64,000 bases of DNA from Lactobacillales bacterium (GCA_031261705.1 JAISJD010000044.1:70069-134068); one strand, 5' to 3'. Counted from the stretch's first letter, positions 35,522 through 45,289 are shown. The notes: a model not told the origin generated them from the sequence alone. Made by a program: numbers and translations.

Positions 35522-36802
35522 ATGGGCTATATGACAGGAATAGTAGAATTTATTTGTTATTATTTTACTTTTTTTTGGGTAAGTAAACATCGGGTGAACG
35601 TCTATAAATTTGTGATTTTTAGTATCGTTGCGCTCGTTGGAAGGAATTTTTTTTCCTCGCTTTTTATGCTTCCAGAAATTCTTTTTCTTTGTTTTTCTTC
35701 TTATAGCGTTCAAAAGAGGTGGAACACTTTATCCGTTTTTTATGTGCTTTACACCTATTTATCGACAGATGTTTTGCTTAAGGTACTGGGCTTTATCGCT
35801 AAAAAATCTCTATCTGGCGTTCCACTATTTTTGGCAGAAATTCTAGCCTTGCCTGTTATTGTTCTGTTGCTCCAATTTCTTCTCCTCAAAAGCTGTCAAT
35901 CCAGCCTAGATACTTTAAGAAAAGATGAGCAGCTACAACAAAATTCACGGTTAAAATTCTTGAATCTTGCGCTATTTCTTTGTCTAATGGGACATGTTTT
36001 TGTGTTTTCTAGTGGGAACTATCAAGGAAATAGTCAGGAAATGCTAGAGGTGGCAGTTCTTTTATTGCTCCTTCTTTTTTTACTCTCTTTACACTATGCT
36101 GTTCGTCACTTTTCACAGCACCAACTACTAGAAAGAAAAGACCAAGAGCTAGAGCAGCTACTACTATATACCAATCAAATTGAGGGACTTTATAGTGAAT
36201 TAAGGGGCTTTCGTCATGATTATCAGAACTTATTGGTCAGTTTAGAAAACGGCATTCACGAAAATGATATGTTTCAAGTGCAAATGATTTACGAAGCCAT
36301 TCATCAACATGCAGATAAGCGGTTAAATGAATCTAAATTTGAAATTGGAAAATTAATTAATTTAAAAAATCCCGCATTGAAAAGTGTTTTTTCTAATAAA
36401 CTAACGATTGCTATTCAAAAGAAAATCCAAGTGAATCTTGAAATTGTGCAGCCCATAACAGACTTTAGGATAGATTTAGTAGACTTGGTTCGGATATTAA
36501 CTATTTTGCTGGACAATGCGATAGAGTCAAGTGTCTGCTCAAAGAATCCCACTCTTTCGATTGCTATTTTTGAAGATAAAACATTCGATCAGCAGCAATT
36601 GATTATCGAAAATTCTTGTGCAGAAAAACAGGTGATTATCCAAAATATTTTTCGAGTGGGCTACTCAACAAAGGGAGAGAATCGAGGGTTTGGGTTATCG
36701 AATGTAGGTGTTATTTTATCGGAGTATTCTAACGTTTTTTTAACTACGGAAAGTGCGGATTACACCTTTCGGCAAACACTATACATAAGAAATGGAGAGT
36801 AG
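35522..36802 (+). CDS. AgrC/ComD-type sensor histidine kinase
   Basis: About 426 residues. Six or seven hydrophobic helices fill residues 1-205 as in peptide-pheromone receptors. The phosphorylation site follows in RGFRHDYQNLLVSLENGI (HDxxN motif), with a GHKL ATPase domain: ILTILLDNAIESS is the N box and STKGENRGFGLSNV the G box. The ATG at 35522 behind AGAGGA is preferred to 35498. The response-regulator gene starts just after its stop but is truncated, so signalling from this kinase has lost its local partner. Confidence 0.87.
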   Translation: MGYMTGIVEFICYYFTFFWVSKHRVNVYKFVIFSIVALVGRNFFSSLFMLPEILFLCFSSYSVQKRWNTLSVFYVLYTYLSTDVLLKVLGFIAKKSLSGVPLFLAEILALPVIVLLLQFLLLKSCQSSLDTLRKDEQLQQNSRLKFLNLALFLCLMGHVFVFSSGNYQGNSQEMLEVAVLLLLLLFLLSLHYAVRHFSQHQLLERKDQELEQLLLYTNQIEGLYSELRGFRHDYQNLLVSLENGIHENDMFQVQMIYEAIHQHADKRLNESKFEIGKLINLKNPALKSVFSNKLTIAIQKKIQVNLEIVQPITDFRIDLVDLVRILTILLDNAIESSVCSKNPTLSIAIFEDKTFDQQQLIIENSCAEKQVIIQNIFRVGYSTKGENRGFGLSNVGVILSEYSNVFLTTESADYTFRQTLYIRNGE

Positions 36803-36804
36803 AA

Positions 36805-36921
36805 ATGAATATTTTTATTTTAGCAGATGATTTATACCAACAACAAAAGCGAAGAAAAATCATTCAAGAGATTGTGGATAGAAAAAAGTGGCAGGTGGAA
36901 AAATTTCTCCTCCTTGATTAG
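36805..36921 (+). pseudogene. Truncated LytTR-type response regulator
   Basis: 38 codons (MNIFILADDLYQQQKRRKII, then QEIVDRKKWQVEKFLLLD and stop) correspond to the start of a ComE/AgrA-type receiver, with the acidic pocket ADD present. The phosphoacceptor region and the whole DNA-binding domain are missing. Downstream sequence switches abruptly to a minus-strand reading frame, indicating deletion or recombination near 36900. It begins 2 bases after the kinase stop, where an intact partner is expected. Confidence 0.7.
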
Positions 36922-37130
36922 AAATTCCTTGATGAGTGGATCAGTGATTCCCGCTATCAGCTTTCCGACTTTTTCATAATTGCTCAAGCTCATGTAAAAC
37001 TTTACAGCCAAGGCATAGAGTAGTTGATGCTCCTGCTGTGATTCGTAACAGGAATCTCCTCCGGTAAGGAGCACAAGTCTTTCTCCTCCTGAGTTAAAAA
37101 TAAGCGTAATGTATCAAGAGTGAGTGACAT
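36832..37130 (-). pseudogene. Frameshifted small gene, possibly regulatory or immunity
   Basis: GGAGGAAATTTT precedes ATG at 37130. The frame reads MSLTLDTLRLFLTQEEKDLC then diverges. A shift near 37078 gives VLLTGGDSCYESQQEHQLLY, then ALAVKFYMSLSNYEKVGKLI, then AGITDPLIKEFLIKEEKF, which looks like one helical protein. Its 3' end runs into the truncated response regulator on the other strand. The family is not recognised; small helical bacteriocin immunity proteins are one possibility. Confidence 0.4.
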
Positions 37131-37200
37131 AAAATTTCCTCCACATAAAGAAATGAATAAATACAAAATAGTTTTTTATTTATTCGTTTCTTTCCTCCTT

Positions 37201-37380
37201 TTAATGATAAAAATTCCTCTGCATTTCTACCGTATCGCTAACCAAACAGAGCCAATTCAACCAATCTTGAAGATTTTCTCCGCCATCAACATCAAATAGC
37301 TTCTCTATCTTCAAGTGATGATATTTCCCATTGTGCTCAACGACTCTGTTCATAGGTTCCTTATCTGCTTTGTTATTCAC
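37201..37380 (-). CDS. Hypothetical 59-residue protein, possibly a gene remnant
   Basis: GTG-started frame: NKADKEPMNRVVEHNGKYHH, then LFDVDGGENLQDWLNWLCLV, ending NFYH. No clear ribosome site. It lies just upstream of the frameshifted gene at 36832-37130 on the same strand. Composition is protein-like (charged, with an amphipathic Trp/Leu helix) but no family is recognised. It may be the remnant of a gene lost in the same rearrangement that cut the response regulator. Confidence 0.3.
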   Translation of the reverse strand: MNNKADKEPMNRVVEHNGKYHHLKIEKLFDVDGGENLQDWLNWLCLVSDTVEMQRNFYH

Positions 37381-37527
37381 AACTCATCTTCATCTAAACT
37401 CAAAATAAAAAAGAAACTAGACCCAAGTCGTCAAAGGTTTATTTATGGTTGTCAAGGGTAGTTCACACGAGCGAAATTTCTGTTGGAATATTTCCCAAAA
37501 AAACTTTCAGAAATCCGCCCCAAAAAC

Positions 37528-37556
37528 TTGCCAACCGTGCGATTCCTGTGTATAAT
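37528..37556 (+). promoter_or_regulatory. Promoter of rpsF-ssb-rpsR
   Basis: TTGCCA at 37528-37533 and TATAAT at 37551-37556 with 17-base spacing. The leader (about 37563-37648) has a CTGT...ACAG stem with CGGGCC in the loop and may hold the S6:S18 autoregulatory site, which I cannot confirm. Confidence 0.75.
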
Positions 37557-37648
37557 AAGAATTTGTGAGTACCCTTTTCAAAGGGGGAACTCTCCTTGCT
37601 CGAGGCATAAGCTGTCGGGCCACAGACCAAAAGGAGGTGCAAAAATCA

Positions 37649-37942
37649 ATGACAAACTACGAAATTCTTTACATTATTCGTCCAAACATTGATGAAGAAG
37701 CAAAAACTGCTTTAGTAGATCGTTTCGACTCTATCTTAAAAGACAATGGTGCAGAAGTATCAGAATCTAAAGACTGGGAAAAACGTCGCTTAGCATATGA
37801 AATTAACGGATTCCGCGAAGGTATCTACCATATCGTAAACGTTTCTGCTCCATCAACTGCTGCAGCGATCAACGAATTTGACCGTTTAGCAAAAATCAAT
37901 GACGGCATTTTACGTCACATGATTGTTAAATTAGAAGCTTAA
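37649..37942 (+). CDS. rpsF: Ribosomal protein bS6
   Basis: 97 residues from the ATG at 37649 with AAAGGAGG upstream. [20 protein letters not shown], then [20 protein letters not shown] and [19 protein letters not shown] are diagnostic for S6. It pairs with S18 on the platform of the 30S subunit. The longer frame from 37565 lacks a ribosome site. First gene of the standard rpsF-ssb-rpsR operon. Confidence 0.97.
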   Translation: MTNYEILYIIRPNIDEEAKTALVDRFDSILKDNGAEVSESKDWEKRRLAYEINGFREGIYHIVNVSAPSTAAAINEFDRLAKINDGILRHMIVKLEA

Positions 37943-37965
37943 TTCTGTTTAACAGGAGTACAAGA

Positions 37966-37981
37966 TGTTTCACGTGAAACA
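37966..37981. promoter_or_regulatory. parS site (perfect)
   Basis: TGTTTCACGTGAAACA is the exact bacterial parS palindrome bound by ParB/Spo0J, placed between rpsF and ssb. Confidence 0.92.
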
Positions 37982-38016
37982 TTCTAAGGAAACAAGAACG
38001 AAGGGAGATGCAAAGA

Positions 38017-38541
38017 TTGATTAATAATGTGGTATTAGTAGGGCGATTAACGAAAGACCCTGATTTACGTTACACTTCGGGTGGACAAGCCGTAGCGACA
38101 TTTACCCTAGCGATAAATCGTACATTCACCAATGCTCAAGGGCAACGTGAAGCGGACTTCATCAACGTAGTCATCTGGCGTAAACCAGCAGAAACGTTAG
38201 CGCAATACGCAAAAAAAGGAACTTTATTAGGCGTTACGGGACGCATCCAAACACGTAATTACGAAAACCAACAAGGGAATCGTGTGTACGTGACAGAAGT
38301 TGTTGCGGATAATTTTCAATTGCTTGAATCACGTTCTGCTTCAGAACAACGTGGGTCAGGTGGCGATCATAATAACAACAGCTACAATAGCGGAGGCTAT
38401 CAAAACCAACAATCAAGCTACCAAAACAATGCACCAAGTTATCAATCATCTCCAACTGAGTCGACAGATTTCAGTCGTGATACAAATCCATTTGGTGATG
38501 CTTCACCAATCGACATTTCAGATGATGATCTTCCATTTTAG
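38017..38541 (+). CDS. ssb: Single-stranded DNA-binding protein
   Basis: 174 residues. The OB-fold [20 protein letters not shown], then [20 protein letters not shown] and [20 protein letters not shown] is followed by a Gln/Asn/Ser-rich linker and the acidic partner-binding tail ending [12 protein letters not shown] at 38017 is taken as the start, as in many Firmicutes, because AAGGGAG lies about 10 bases upstream; an ATG at 38008 overlaps that spacing. It binds ssDNA at replication forks. Confidence 0.96.
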   Translation: MINNVVLVGRLTKDPDLRYTSGGQAVATFTLAINRTFTNAQGQREADFINVVIWRKPAETLAQYAKKGTLLGVTGRIQTRNYENQQGNRVYVTEVVADNFQLLESRSASEQRGSGGDHNNNSYNSGGYQNQQSSYQNNAPSYQSSPTESTDFSRDTNPFGDASPIDISDDDLPF

Positions 38542-38586
38542 GAAGTTAAGTGACTGAAGAAACAATTACTAAAGGAGGAAAAGAAC

Positions 38587-38823
38587 ATGGCACAACAACG
38601 CAGAGGCGGACGTAAACGTCGTAAAGTTGACTATATCGCTGCAAATCATATTGAATATATTGATTACAAAGATATTGAATTATTAAAACGTTTCATTTCA
38701 GAACGTGGTAAAATTTTACCTCGTCGTGTAACAGGTACTGGCGCTAAAAACCAACGTAAACTTACAGTGGCTATCAAACGCGCACGTATTATGGGCTTAT
38801 TACCATTCGTTACAGAAGAATAA
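38587..38823 (+). CDS. rpsR: Ribosomal protein bS18
   Basis: 78 residues: a basic head [20 protein letters not shown], the [20 protein letters not shown] core and [20 protein letters not shown]. This is complete S18, the S6 partner in the 30S platform. AAAGGAGG precedes the ATG. Last gene of the operon, with a terminator 9 bases after the stop. Confidence 0.97.
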   Translation: MAQQRRGGRKRRKVDYIAANHIEYIDYKDIELLKRFISERGKILPRRVTGTGAKNQRKLTVAIKRARIMGLLPFVTEE

Positions 38824-38831
38824 GACTTTTC

Positions 38832-38860
38832 AAGACTGAGAGCAATCTCGGTCTTTTTTA
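38832..38860 (+). terminator. Terminator of rpsF-ssb-rpsR
   Basis: AAGACTGAG pairs with CTCGGTCTT (one G-U), followed by six Ts. Confidence 0.85.
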
Positions 38861-38883
38861 TTTAGAAATTTTAGGAAACGAGA

Positions 38884-38899
38884 TGTTTCACGTGAAACA
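38884..38899. promoter_or_regulatory. parS site (perfect)
   Basis: A second exact TGTTTCACGTGAAACA, 918 bases from the first, between rpsR and gdpP. Confidence 0.92.
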
Positions 38900-39014
38900 T
38901 TGAAGAGATTCAATGCGGAGAAATTTTTTCTCATTTCAAGCAAAACTATGGTAAAATAGAGTAATAGACGAAACATAATAGGAATGAGAAGTCTTATAAA
39001 AGAAGGGAATACTT

Positions 39015-40985
39015 ATGAAAAAGCCCACAAAAACTGAGATTCTTATTTTCGTTCTTTCTGTCTTAATTATCGAAATTCTAGGCGTGTATTTCTTCATACC
39101 CATGTGGATGAAAATTGTCTGGCTAATGGCAATCGGTGTTGCGGTGTATATTTTCTGTTGGCGCATGACGCAGCTGCTAGAAATGAATGATATGGAAATC
39201 ATTCGCTACACCAATAAATATGCTGAAGAAGCCACCCGTGAAGTGCTGGATTCTATGCCAGTCGGGGTGATTCGTTACAACATCGAAACCCATGAAAGAA
39301 TTTGGATGAATCCCTATGCTGATTATGTCTACACAGGCAATGATGAAACACTTGGCAGAAAAGAAATTCAAAAATTTCTGAATCTTGATGAGGAAGAAAA
39401 TCACTATGTCTTACTTGGTGAAAAGCAGTATTACTTTTACGTTTATCCTAATGATGGATTGATTTATTTTGTCGATGTGACGAGTGAGCAATCCCTGAAA
39501 GCCAAGCTGCAACGTCAACAATTAGCGATAGGCACATTATCCGTTGATAATTATGATGATGTGACAGAAAATATGGATGAAAAAGAAATCTCTATTTTAA
39601 ATAGTTTAATCACCTCACTTGTGACCGATTGGCTACGAGAGCAGGAGGTCTACTCAAGGCGATTAAATTCTGAAAAGTTTTTCTTTGTCACAAACTATGG
39701 ACGTCTGAAAAGCATGATGAGCAATAAATTCGATTTACTGGATACTTTTCGCACGAAGATGTCTGAAAATGAGACCCCTGTCACGTTGAGTATCGGGATT
39801 GCATACGGTATGAGCGCTGCGGAGGTTATCGGAAAAGTAGCAAATAATAATTTGGAAATTGCTTTGGTTCGTGGGGGCGACCAGGTAGTTGTAAAAGAGG
39901 ATGTAGAAACCTCGAAACCCGTTTATTTTGGTGGGAAATCAGCATCAGTTGTAAAGAGAACTCGTGTTCGTACAAGAGCGATGGCAACTGCTTTGAAAGG
40001 GATTATTCAAGATACGGAGGATGTCTATGTTATGGGGCACCGTTTTCCGGACATGGATGCGATTGGTTCAGCGTTTGGGGTCGCCTATCTGGCACGCCAA
40101 TACGGAAAAACTGCTTATGTCGTGATAGATAATCGTCAGTTGATTCCCGATGTGGAAAAATGTTTGACGGAGCTGAAAAATTATCCAGATTTACAGGAAT
40201 ATATATTGACCCCTATTGAGGTGTTGAAGCGTGACCAAGAAAATAGTCTACTGGTCATGGTCGACCATAGTAAACCGTCACTTACAATGTCTCAGGAAGT
40301 TTACGAACGCTTTGACAAGGTGGTTGTGATTGACCATCACCGTCGTGGCGACGAATTTCCAGCCAACCCGCTCCTAAGCTATATCGAGTCGGGGGCGAGC
40401 TCCGCCAGTGAACTGGTGACAGAGCTGATTCAGTACCAAGATGTGACGAAAAATCGTCTCTCTAAAATGGAAGCCACGTTGCTTTTATCAGGAATTGTGG
40501 TGGATACTAAGAGTTTCCAAATGCGTACGACCAGTCGAACTTTTGATACGGCAAGCTTTTTACGTAGTCGAGGGGCAGATAGTGATATGGTACAAAGCCT
40601 GTTATCTAGCGATTTGAATAGCTACATGGAAATGAACGGTCTGATTGGGCAAAGTGAATACGTGACAGAGGATATGGTGGTCGCCGCCGCCGTTGACGGC
40701 AAGCAGTACAACAGTGTGACCGCTGCCAAGGCTGCCGATACGATTCTTTCAATGTCGGGGATTCATGCTTCATTTGTCGTGACCGAACGCACGGATGGCT
40801 TGATTGGCATTAGCGCACGGAGTAAGGGGCGGATTAACGTTCAGACCATTATGGAACAAATGGGTGGTGGCGGACATTTCAATAATGCCGCGGTTCAGCT
40901 CAAGGAAACCACAGTGGCTGAGGTGAAAAAGAAGCTGCTCACGGTGATTCAACAAAATATTAATGAAATTTATGAAAGAAATTAG
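39015..40985 (+). CDS. gdpP: Cyclic-di-AMP phosphodiesterase GdpP
   Basis: 656 residues. Two N-terminal transmembrane helices (about 8-52), a PAS domain, a degenerate GGDEF domain (SIGIAYGMS region) and the DHH/DHHA1 phosphodiesterase: GHRFPDMDAIGSAFG, VMVDHSKPS, VVIDHHRRGDEF and the C-terminal GGGGHFNNAAVQL. It hydrolyses c-di-AMP to pApA and tunes osmolyte transport and beta-lactam tolerance. AGAAGGGA precedes the ATG. Followed after 9 bases by rplI, the usual order. Confidence 0.96.
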   Translation: MKKPTKTEILIFVLSVLIIEILGVYFFIPMWMKIVWLMAIGVAVYIFCWRMTQLLEMNDMEIIRYTNKYAEEATREVLDSMPVGVIRYNIETHERIWMNPYADYVYTGNDETLGRKEIQKFLNLDEEENHYVLLGEKQYYFYVYPNDGLIYFVDVTSEQSLKAKLQRQQLAIGTLSVDNYDDVTENMDEKEISILNSLITSLVTDWLREQEVYSRRLNSEKFFFVTNYGRLKSMMSNKFDLLDTFRTKMSENETPVTLSIGIAYGMSAAEVIGKVANNNLEIALVRGGDQVVVKEDVETSKPVYFGGKSASVVKRTRVRTRAMATALKGIIQDTEDVYVMGHRFPDMDAIGSAFGVAYLARQYGKTAYVVIDNRQLIPDVEKCLTELKNYPDLQEYILTPIEVLKRDQENSLLVMVDHSKPSLTMSQEVYERFDKVVVIDHHRRGDEFPANPLLSYIESGASSASELVTELIQYQDVTKNRLSKMEATLLLSGIVVDTKSFQMRTTSRTFDTASFLRSRGADSDMVQSLLSSDLNSYMEMNGLIGQSEYVTEDMVVAAAVDGKQYNSVTAAKAADTILSMSGIHASFVVTERTDGLIGISARSKGRINVQTIMEQMGGGGHFNNAAVQLKETTVAEVKKKLLTVIQQNINEIYERN

Positions 40986-40994
40986 GTGGAATTG

Positions 40995-41444
40995 ATGAAA
41001 GTTATTTTTTTACAAGATGTGAAGGGAAAAGGCAAAAAAGGCGAAGTGAAGGAAGTTCCAACAGGTTATGCGAACAATTTCCTATTGAAAAAAGGGTTGG
41101 CAAAGGAAGCTAATGCGGCGAGTATGAGTCAGCTAAAAGGGCAACAAAAAGCCAAGGAAAAGCATGATGCTGAAATTTTAGCCGATGCCAAAGCGCTACA
41201 AGAACTTCTTGAAAAAGAAGAAACGGTGGTCGAAATCAAGGCAAAAGCAGGGGAAGATGGTCGTTTATTTGGCTCCATTCCGTCAAAACAGATTGCCGAA
41301 GCACTTGAAAAACAATACAATGTGAAGCTTGATAAGCGGAAATTAGAGCTTTCGAACCCGATTCGCACCTTGGGTTATACAAAGGTTCCAGCGAAATTAC
41401 ATCATGACGTGACAGCAACCGTGACTGTACATGTGGCTGAATAA
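40995..41444 (+). CDS. rplI: Ribosomal protein bL9
   Basis: 149 residues. The N-terminal rRNA-binding lobe [20 protein letters not shown] with [16 protein letters not shown], a long connecting helix and a C-terminal lobe ([29 protein letters not shown]) are complete. The ATG at 40995 follows AGGTGGA. dnaB normally follows; here the transcript ends and a HelD-like helicase comes next. Confidence 0.96.
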   Translation: MKVIFLQDVKGKGKKGEVKEVPTGYANNFLLKKGLAKEANAASMSQLKGQQKAKEKHDAEILADAKALQELLEKEETVVEIKAKAGEDGRLFGSIPSKQIAEALEKQYNVKLDKRKLELSNPIRTLGYTKVPAKLHHDVTATVTVHVAE

Positions 41445-41452
41445 GAAAGTTT

Positions 41453-41481
41453 AAAGCGTGGATTCACTTCCGCGCTTTTTT
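41453..41481 (+). terminator. Terminator of gdpP-rplI
   Basis: AAAGCGTGGA pairs with TCCGCGCTTT, followed by TTTT. Confidence 0.8.
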
Positions 41482-41610
41482 AGTGCTTTCGCTCTCTTTA
41501 GAGTGTATAATAGTAGATTGACTACTGAAAGGTAGAATACAAGCGTCTTTAAACACACGGGGTCTAATCTTACTTAGTGAGCTTAGAGTGGTAGTGAGGG
41601 GGAAGTCCAA

Positions 41611-43809
41611 GTGAATGAAAAAGCACTAGAACAACATCATTTAGATGAATTATATAAAGAATTACTAGAAACAAAAGTCTTTGCAGAAAAGTTTCTGCAA
41701 AAGAATCATGAAGAGGGATTAAAAGCCGTTTCTGAAATGGGAGAGGGTTTATCTCGAGATGTATCAAACTATACCAATCAGTTAGATACCTTTTCAGCGA
41801 TTGAAATGCGAAACCGAGAAATCGACCAGTTTAATATGAAACATGATAGCTGGACGACCCGATTAGAAAACATCCACCGTTCGTTAGAGGAACCATTTTT
41901 TGGACGAATTGATGTGATTTATGATGGGGAAGAAGAGGTCGAAACCTATTATCTTGGGGTCAATTCTTTCATTAATGTGAATGAAGAACGAAAGGTTTAT
42001 GACTGGCGTGCTCCGATTGGTGAACTTTATTATAGTCAAGAATTGGGAGAAACAAGCTATGAAGTCAATAGTCGTAAGATTCCTGTCGATTTAAAGAAAC
42101 GTCGTCAGTTTAAAATTAACGGTAAAAACTTGATTAGCTTTTTTGATAGCTCTATTGCGATACGAGATGAATTATTGCTAGAAGCGCTCGAAAGTAATGC
42201 CACCCAGTACATGCAGGATATTACTTCAACCATTCAAAAAGAACAAAATGAAGTCATTCGAGATACGACTAGCCGTGTCTTGCTAGTGAATGGAATTGCG
42301 GGTTCGGGTAAGACGAGTGCCGTCCTACAACGCATTGCTTACCTCCTATACCAATATCGAAATGACCTATTACCAACGGACGTTGTTTTGCTTTCGCCCA
42401 ACCCAATCTTTGTGCAATATATTTCAAAGGTATTGCCCAATTTAGGAGAAAAAAATCCGATAAACCTGACGATTCATGAGTTATTGAAGATGTATTTGCC
42501 CCGGTGGATACGACTAGAAGAAGAGAGTCAGTATTTGGAAAGAAATGTGAAAAACATTGAAAATAAACAGGATGAAATTTTACGTAGTAGTGCGTTCTTT
42601 GATTTTCTTGAAAAGAAAGCAAAAATCGGGGAAATTTATCCCACGTACGTATCACCCATTCGTCATCAAAATAAAGTGTTAATAGATAAAGAACAAATTT
42701 TAAAATTTTACAATATCACCCCTGCCCAAAATACAGCGGTGCAACGGGTGGCAGCAACGACGAAACACCTAGAATATTCCCTAGATGAATGGTTACGGAA
42801 AAAGGCAAACAGCCCTAAAATGTATGACCGTATCACACAAATGACCGAAGAGGAACAAATGAAATACTTTGGTCGCTATATTCAAAGTGAGTCAAAGGAA
42901 CAGATTGCCAAGCTGGCATTACAGTATTTGAACCGTCATTACAAGAAAACATGGCAACAAATTAGACGGAGAAATTGGTTGAACGTGGAAGAAATTTTAC
43001 GTGATTTATACCAAGAATATACAGGCGAGCCTTTAGAATTTTCTAATGGGGAAGTATCGGTTGACCTTGCGACTGCTTTGATTGCTGTAACGGATATGTA
43101 TAAGGAATCACTCGCAAAAAATAACGTGAAATTTGTCCTAGTAGATGAAACACAGGATTATTCAGCCGCTCAAATGAAACTTTTACTTCGATTGTTCGGA
43201 CAAGCAAAGTACACACTACTTGGAGATGAAAACCAAGCGATTTTTAAAACGAAAATCACGTTTGAAGAAATCCGTGCGTTATTTGAAGAGAAAGGAATGG
43301 CAGTCACTCAAAAAGATCTACTAACGAGCTACCGTTCAAATGCACCAATTACTAACCTATTTAAGAAGGTTGCTAATCACTCGGATAAAATTCATGTGGT
43401 GTCCGTGCAAGAGGGCGGGAAAGAACCGTTATTTATTCAAACAGAGAATGAAGAAATGTATCTCGATGAGCTGGTGAAACTTCTTAGAGAATTTCCAGAA
43501 AAAGAAGCGACAGCGATTATCACGAAAGATATTGACAGTGCGGATAAGCTTTATTCCAAGTTACGTGGGAAAGTAGCTATAAAGAACTTCGCTCATGAAA
43601 AGCACTTGGTACCGGGGGTGGGCTTGAATTTATTGCCTATCAGTCTGGCGAAAGGTTTGGAATTTGACCATGTGGTAATTGATAACGCCTCGAACAAAAA
43701 TTATCAGACCGATCATGACCGTCAGCTCCTTTATACAGGGATTAGTCGTGCAATGAAATCTGTCAGCCTACCTTATATTGGAGAAATTTCCGAACTATTA
43801 GGAGAGTGA
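41611..43809 (+). CDS. helD: HelD-like superfamily 1 DNA/RNAP-recycling ATPase
   Basis: 732 residues from GTG at 41611 behind GAGGGGGA. The N-terminal coiled coil (about 1-105) inserts into RNA polymerase in the B. subtilis homologue. Walker A is VNGIAGSGKTSAVLQR near 230. A divergent insert follows, then motif II VLVDETQDYS, motif III LLGDENQAIF, motif IV TSYRSNAPI and the C-terminal GLEFDHVVIDNA and LYTGISRA. Members remove stalled RNA polymerase. It ends 4 bases before a secreted muramidase gene, so the two may be co-transcribed. Confidence 0.87.
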   Translation: MNEKALEQHHLDELYKELLETKVFAEKFLQKNHEEGLKAVSEMGEGLSRDVSNYTNQLDTFSAIEMRNREIDQFNMKHDSWTTRLENIHRSLEEPFFGRIDVIYDGEEEVETYYLGVNSFINVNEERKVYDWRAPIGELYYSQELGETSYEVNSRKIPVDLKKRRQFKINGKNLISFFDSSIAIRDELLLEALESNATQYMQDITSTIQKEQNEVIRDTTSRVLLVNGIAGSGKTSAVLQRIAYLLYQYRNDLLPTDVVLLSPNPIFVQYISKVLPNLGEKNPINLTIHELLKMYLPRWIRLEEESQYLERNVKNIENKQDEILRSSAFFDFLEKKAKIGEIYPTYVSPIRHQNKVLIDKEQILKFYNITPAQNTAVQRVAATTKHLEYSLDEWLRKKANSPKMYDRITQMTEEEQMKYFGRYIQSESKEQIAKLALQYLNRHYKKTWQQIRRRNWLNVEEILRDLYQEYTGEPLEFSNGEVSVDLATALIAVTDMYKESLAKNNVKFVLVDETQDYSAAQMKLLLRLFGQAKYTLLGDENQAIFKTKITFEEIRALFEEKGMAVTQKDLLTSYRSNAPITNLFKKVANHSDKIHVVSVQEGGKEPLFIQTENEEMYLDELVKLLREFPEKEATAIITKDIDSADKLYSKLRGKVAIKNFAHEKHLVPGVGLNLLPISLAKGLEFDHVVIDNASNKNYQTDHDRQLLYTGISRAMKSVSLPYIGEISELLGE

Positions 43810-43813
43810 TTTT

Positions 43814-45082
43814 TTGAAAATAAAATTCTCATTACTTGTTATTTTTATATTGGCACTTTTTGGAGCCGTTGAAAAAGCAAATGCGGAGGAAACGACCGAT
43901 TTCTTTCAAAGCATTTTAGTAGAAACACCCGTTCCACCTATGGATAAAATAACATATGGAAATAGTCTTTTGGAAAAATTAATTGCTCAACCTCGGACTG
44001 ATTTCATTGATATTTCTAATTGGAATGGTGTGCCAAGTGTGGAGGAATTGGAAAAATTGAAGTCGATAGGGGTCAAAGGTGTTGTGATTCTATTGAGCCA
44101 AGGCACTTATTGGACGAATAAATCTGCTTCTGAACAAATTGCTAATGCACAAAAGGCGGGGCTTGTCGTGTCTGTCTACCATTACAGTATGTATTCAAAT
44201 ATAAATGATACGATAGCAGAAGCCGAATTTTTTATAAAACAGGTGGAGTCGCTCGATTTGCCCCCAAATACCACGCTAGTCAACGATTTAGAGGATAATT
44301 ATTTATTGGTGAATGACAGCAACGGTCAGGCAAATTCTCGGTCAGAAATTACCACTCACGCTCTCCTGTTTCAAAACGAATTAAATAAAGCGGGCTATCC
44401 CTATATTGTGCATTACACGAACCCTACGTTTTTGCTCACACATGTGACGTTACCACAGATTGGTCGGCAAAATATTTGGCTTGCCCATTATAATCTCGTG
44501 CAGGGACAATCCCCGATTTATCAAGATTTTGCGGCGTGGCAGTGGGGACAAGCAGCCTATTTCATTGCAAATCGTCCGGTCGAAGTGGACGCCAATTTGG
44601 ATTATTTAGGTCGTTTTACACAGAAAAATCTCCTTGTAGATTATTCTAAAAATTACACCTATTCGACGGGTGCCGTCTATCTAAAAAAAGACATGAACAG
44701 TTATTTAACGGATGGTTTAACAAATGAATTTCGCTCCTATTCTGCGGGGTCAATTGTTTCAACAGTGGGAGTTACCACGAATCAATCAGGGGTTCCACGC
44801 TTTGTTTTATCGGATGGGAGCTATCTTTCTACGGATAAAACGGAGATGATTCAGATTTTAGCGGGTTATTTTATAGAGTTACCGAAAGAGTTGGAAGTCA
44901 AAGAAAATGTAAAAAGTTATAATAACACTTATCTTAACGGAAGCTCAGTGAAGGAATACAAAAAAGGCACAAAGCTTTCACCGAAAAAACTTTCAGTAGA
45001 AAAAGATGGAAAAACTGTCTTTGAATTACCTGATGAAAGTTTTCTCTCGGCGGAAAAAGTGCTGTATAATGAGATTGATTAA
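43814..45082 (+). CDS. Secreted GH25-family muramidase
   Basis: 422 residues starting at TTG with GGAGAG upstream. Signal peptide MKIKFSLLVIFILALFGAVE cut near ANA-EE. The GH25 domain (about 58-275) has FIDISNWNG (catalytic Asp), VSVYHYSMYS, TLVNDLEDN (second acid) and FAAWQWGQ, so it probably hydrolyses peptidoglycan. The C-terminal 145 residues hold two repeats (VYLKKDMNSYLTDGLTNEF, RFVLSDGSYLSTDKTEMI) of an SH3-like wall-binding type. Confidence 0.85.
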   Translation: MKIKFSLLVIFILALFGAVEKANAEETTDFFQSILVETPVPPMDKITYGNSLLEKLIAQPRTDFIDISNWNGVPSVEELEKLKSIGVKGVVILLSQGTYWTNKSASEQIANAQKAGLVVSVYHYSMYSNINDTIAEAEFFIKQVESLDLPPNTTLVNDLEDNYLLVNDSNGQANSRSEITTHALLFQNELNKAGYPYIVHYTNPTFLLTHVTLPQIGRQNIWLAHYNLVQGQSPIYQDFAAWQWGQAAYFIANRPVEVDANLDYLGRFTQKNLLVDYSKNYTYSTGAVYLKKDMNSYLTDGLTNEFRSYSAGSIVSTVGVTTNQSGVPRFVLSDGSYLSTDKTEMIQILAGYFIELPKELEVKENVKSYNNTYLNGSSVKEYKKGTKLSPKKLSVEKDGKTVFELPDESFLSAEKVLYNEID

Positions 45083-45098
45083 TGAGGTTAAAATAGAT

Positions 45099-45276
45099 AG
45101 TCGAGCACGAGGGGATAAAAATCAGTGGGAAAATGGTCGTTCTGCTTAAAGCAAGATGTTAGCTAAAACTGTATGTGGAACGTTGTGGAGAATAAAAATC
45201 AAGCGAAGGTAGAAAGCGCCTCAAAATCATTTTCTTATTTTTCTTGATTTCTGAACGATTCCTCTTAGCTCTGTAA
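45099..45276 (+). repeat. Dispersed intergenic repeat, long-form copy H
   Basis: Left AGTCGAGCACGAGGGGATAA, right ACGATTCCTCTTAGCTCTGT. The inserted block (AAGATGTTAGCTAAAACTGT...ACGTTGTGGAGAATAAAA) is shared with copy B. It ends next to the ribosome site of the LacI-type gene. Confidence 0.75.
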
Positions 45277-45289
45277 ACGAGGTGAAAAT

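Noticed and set aside
36832..37074. 80-residue minus-strand protein as an intact gene
   Set aside because: The part overlapping the truncated response regulator is antisense; the plausible upstream start at 37130 is in another frame, so it is treated as a frameshifted remnant.
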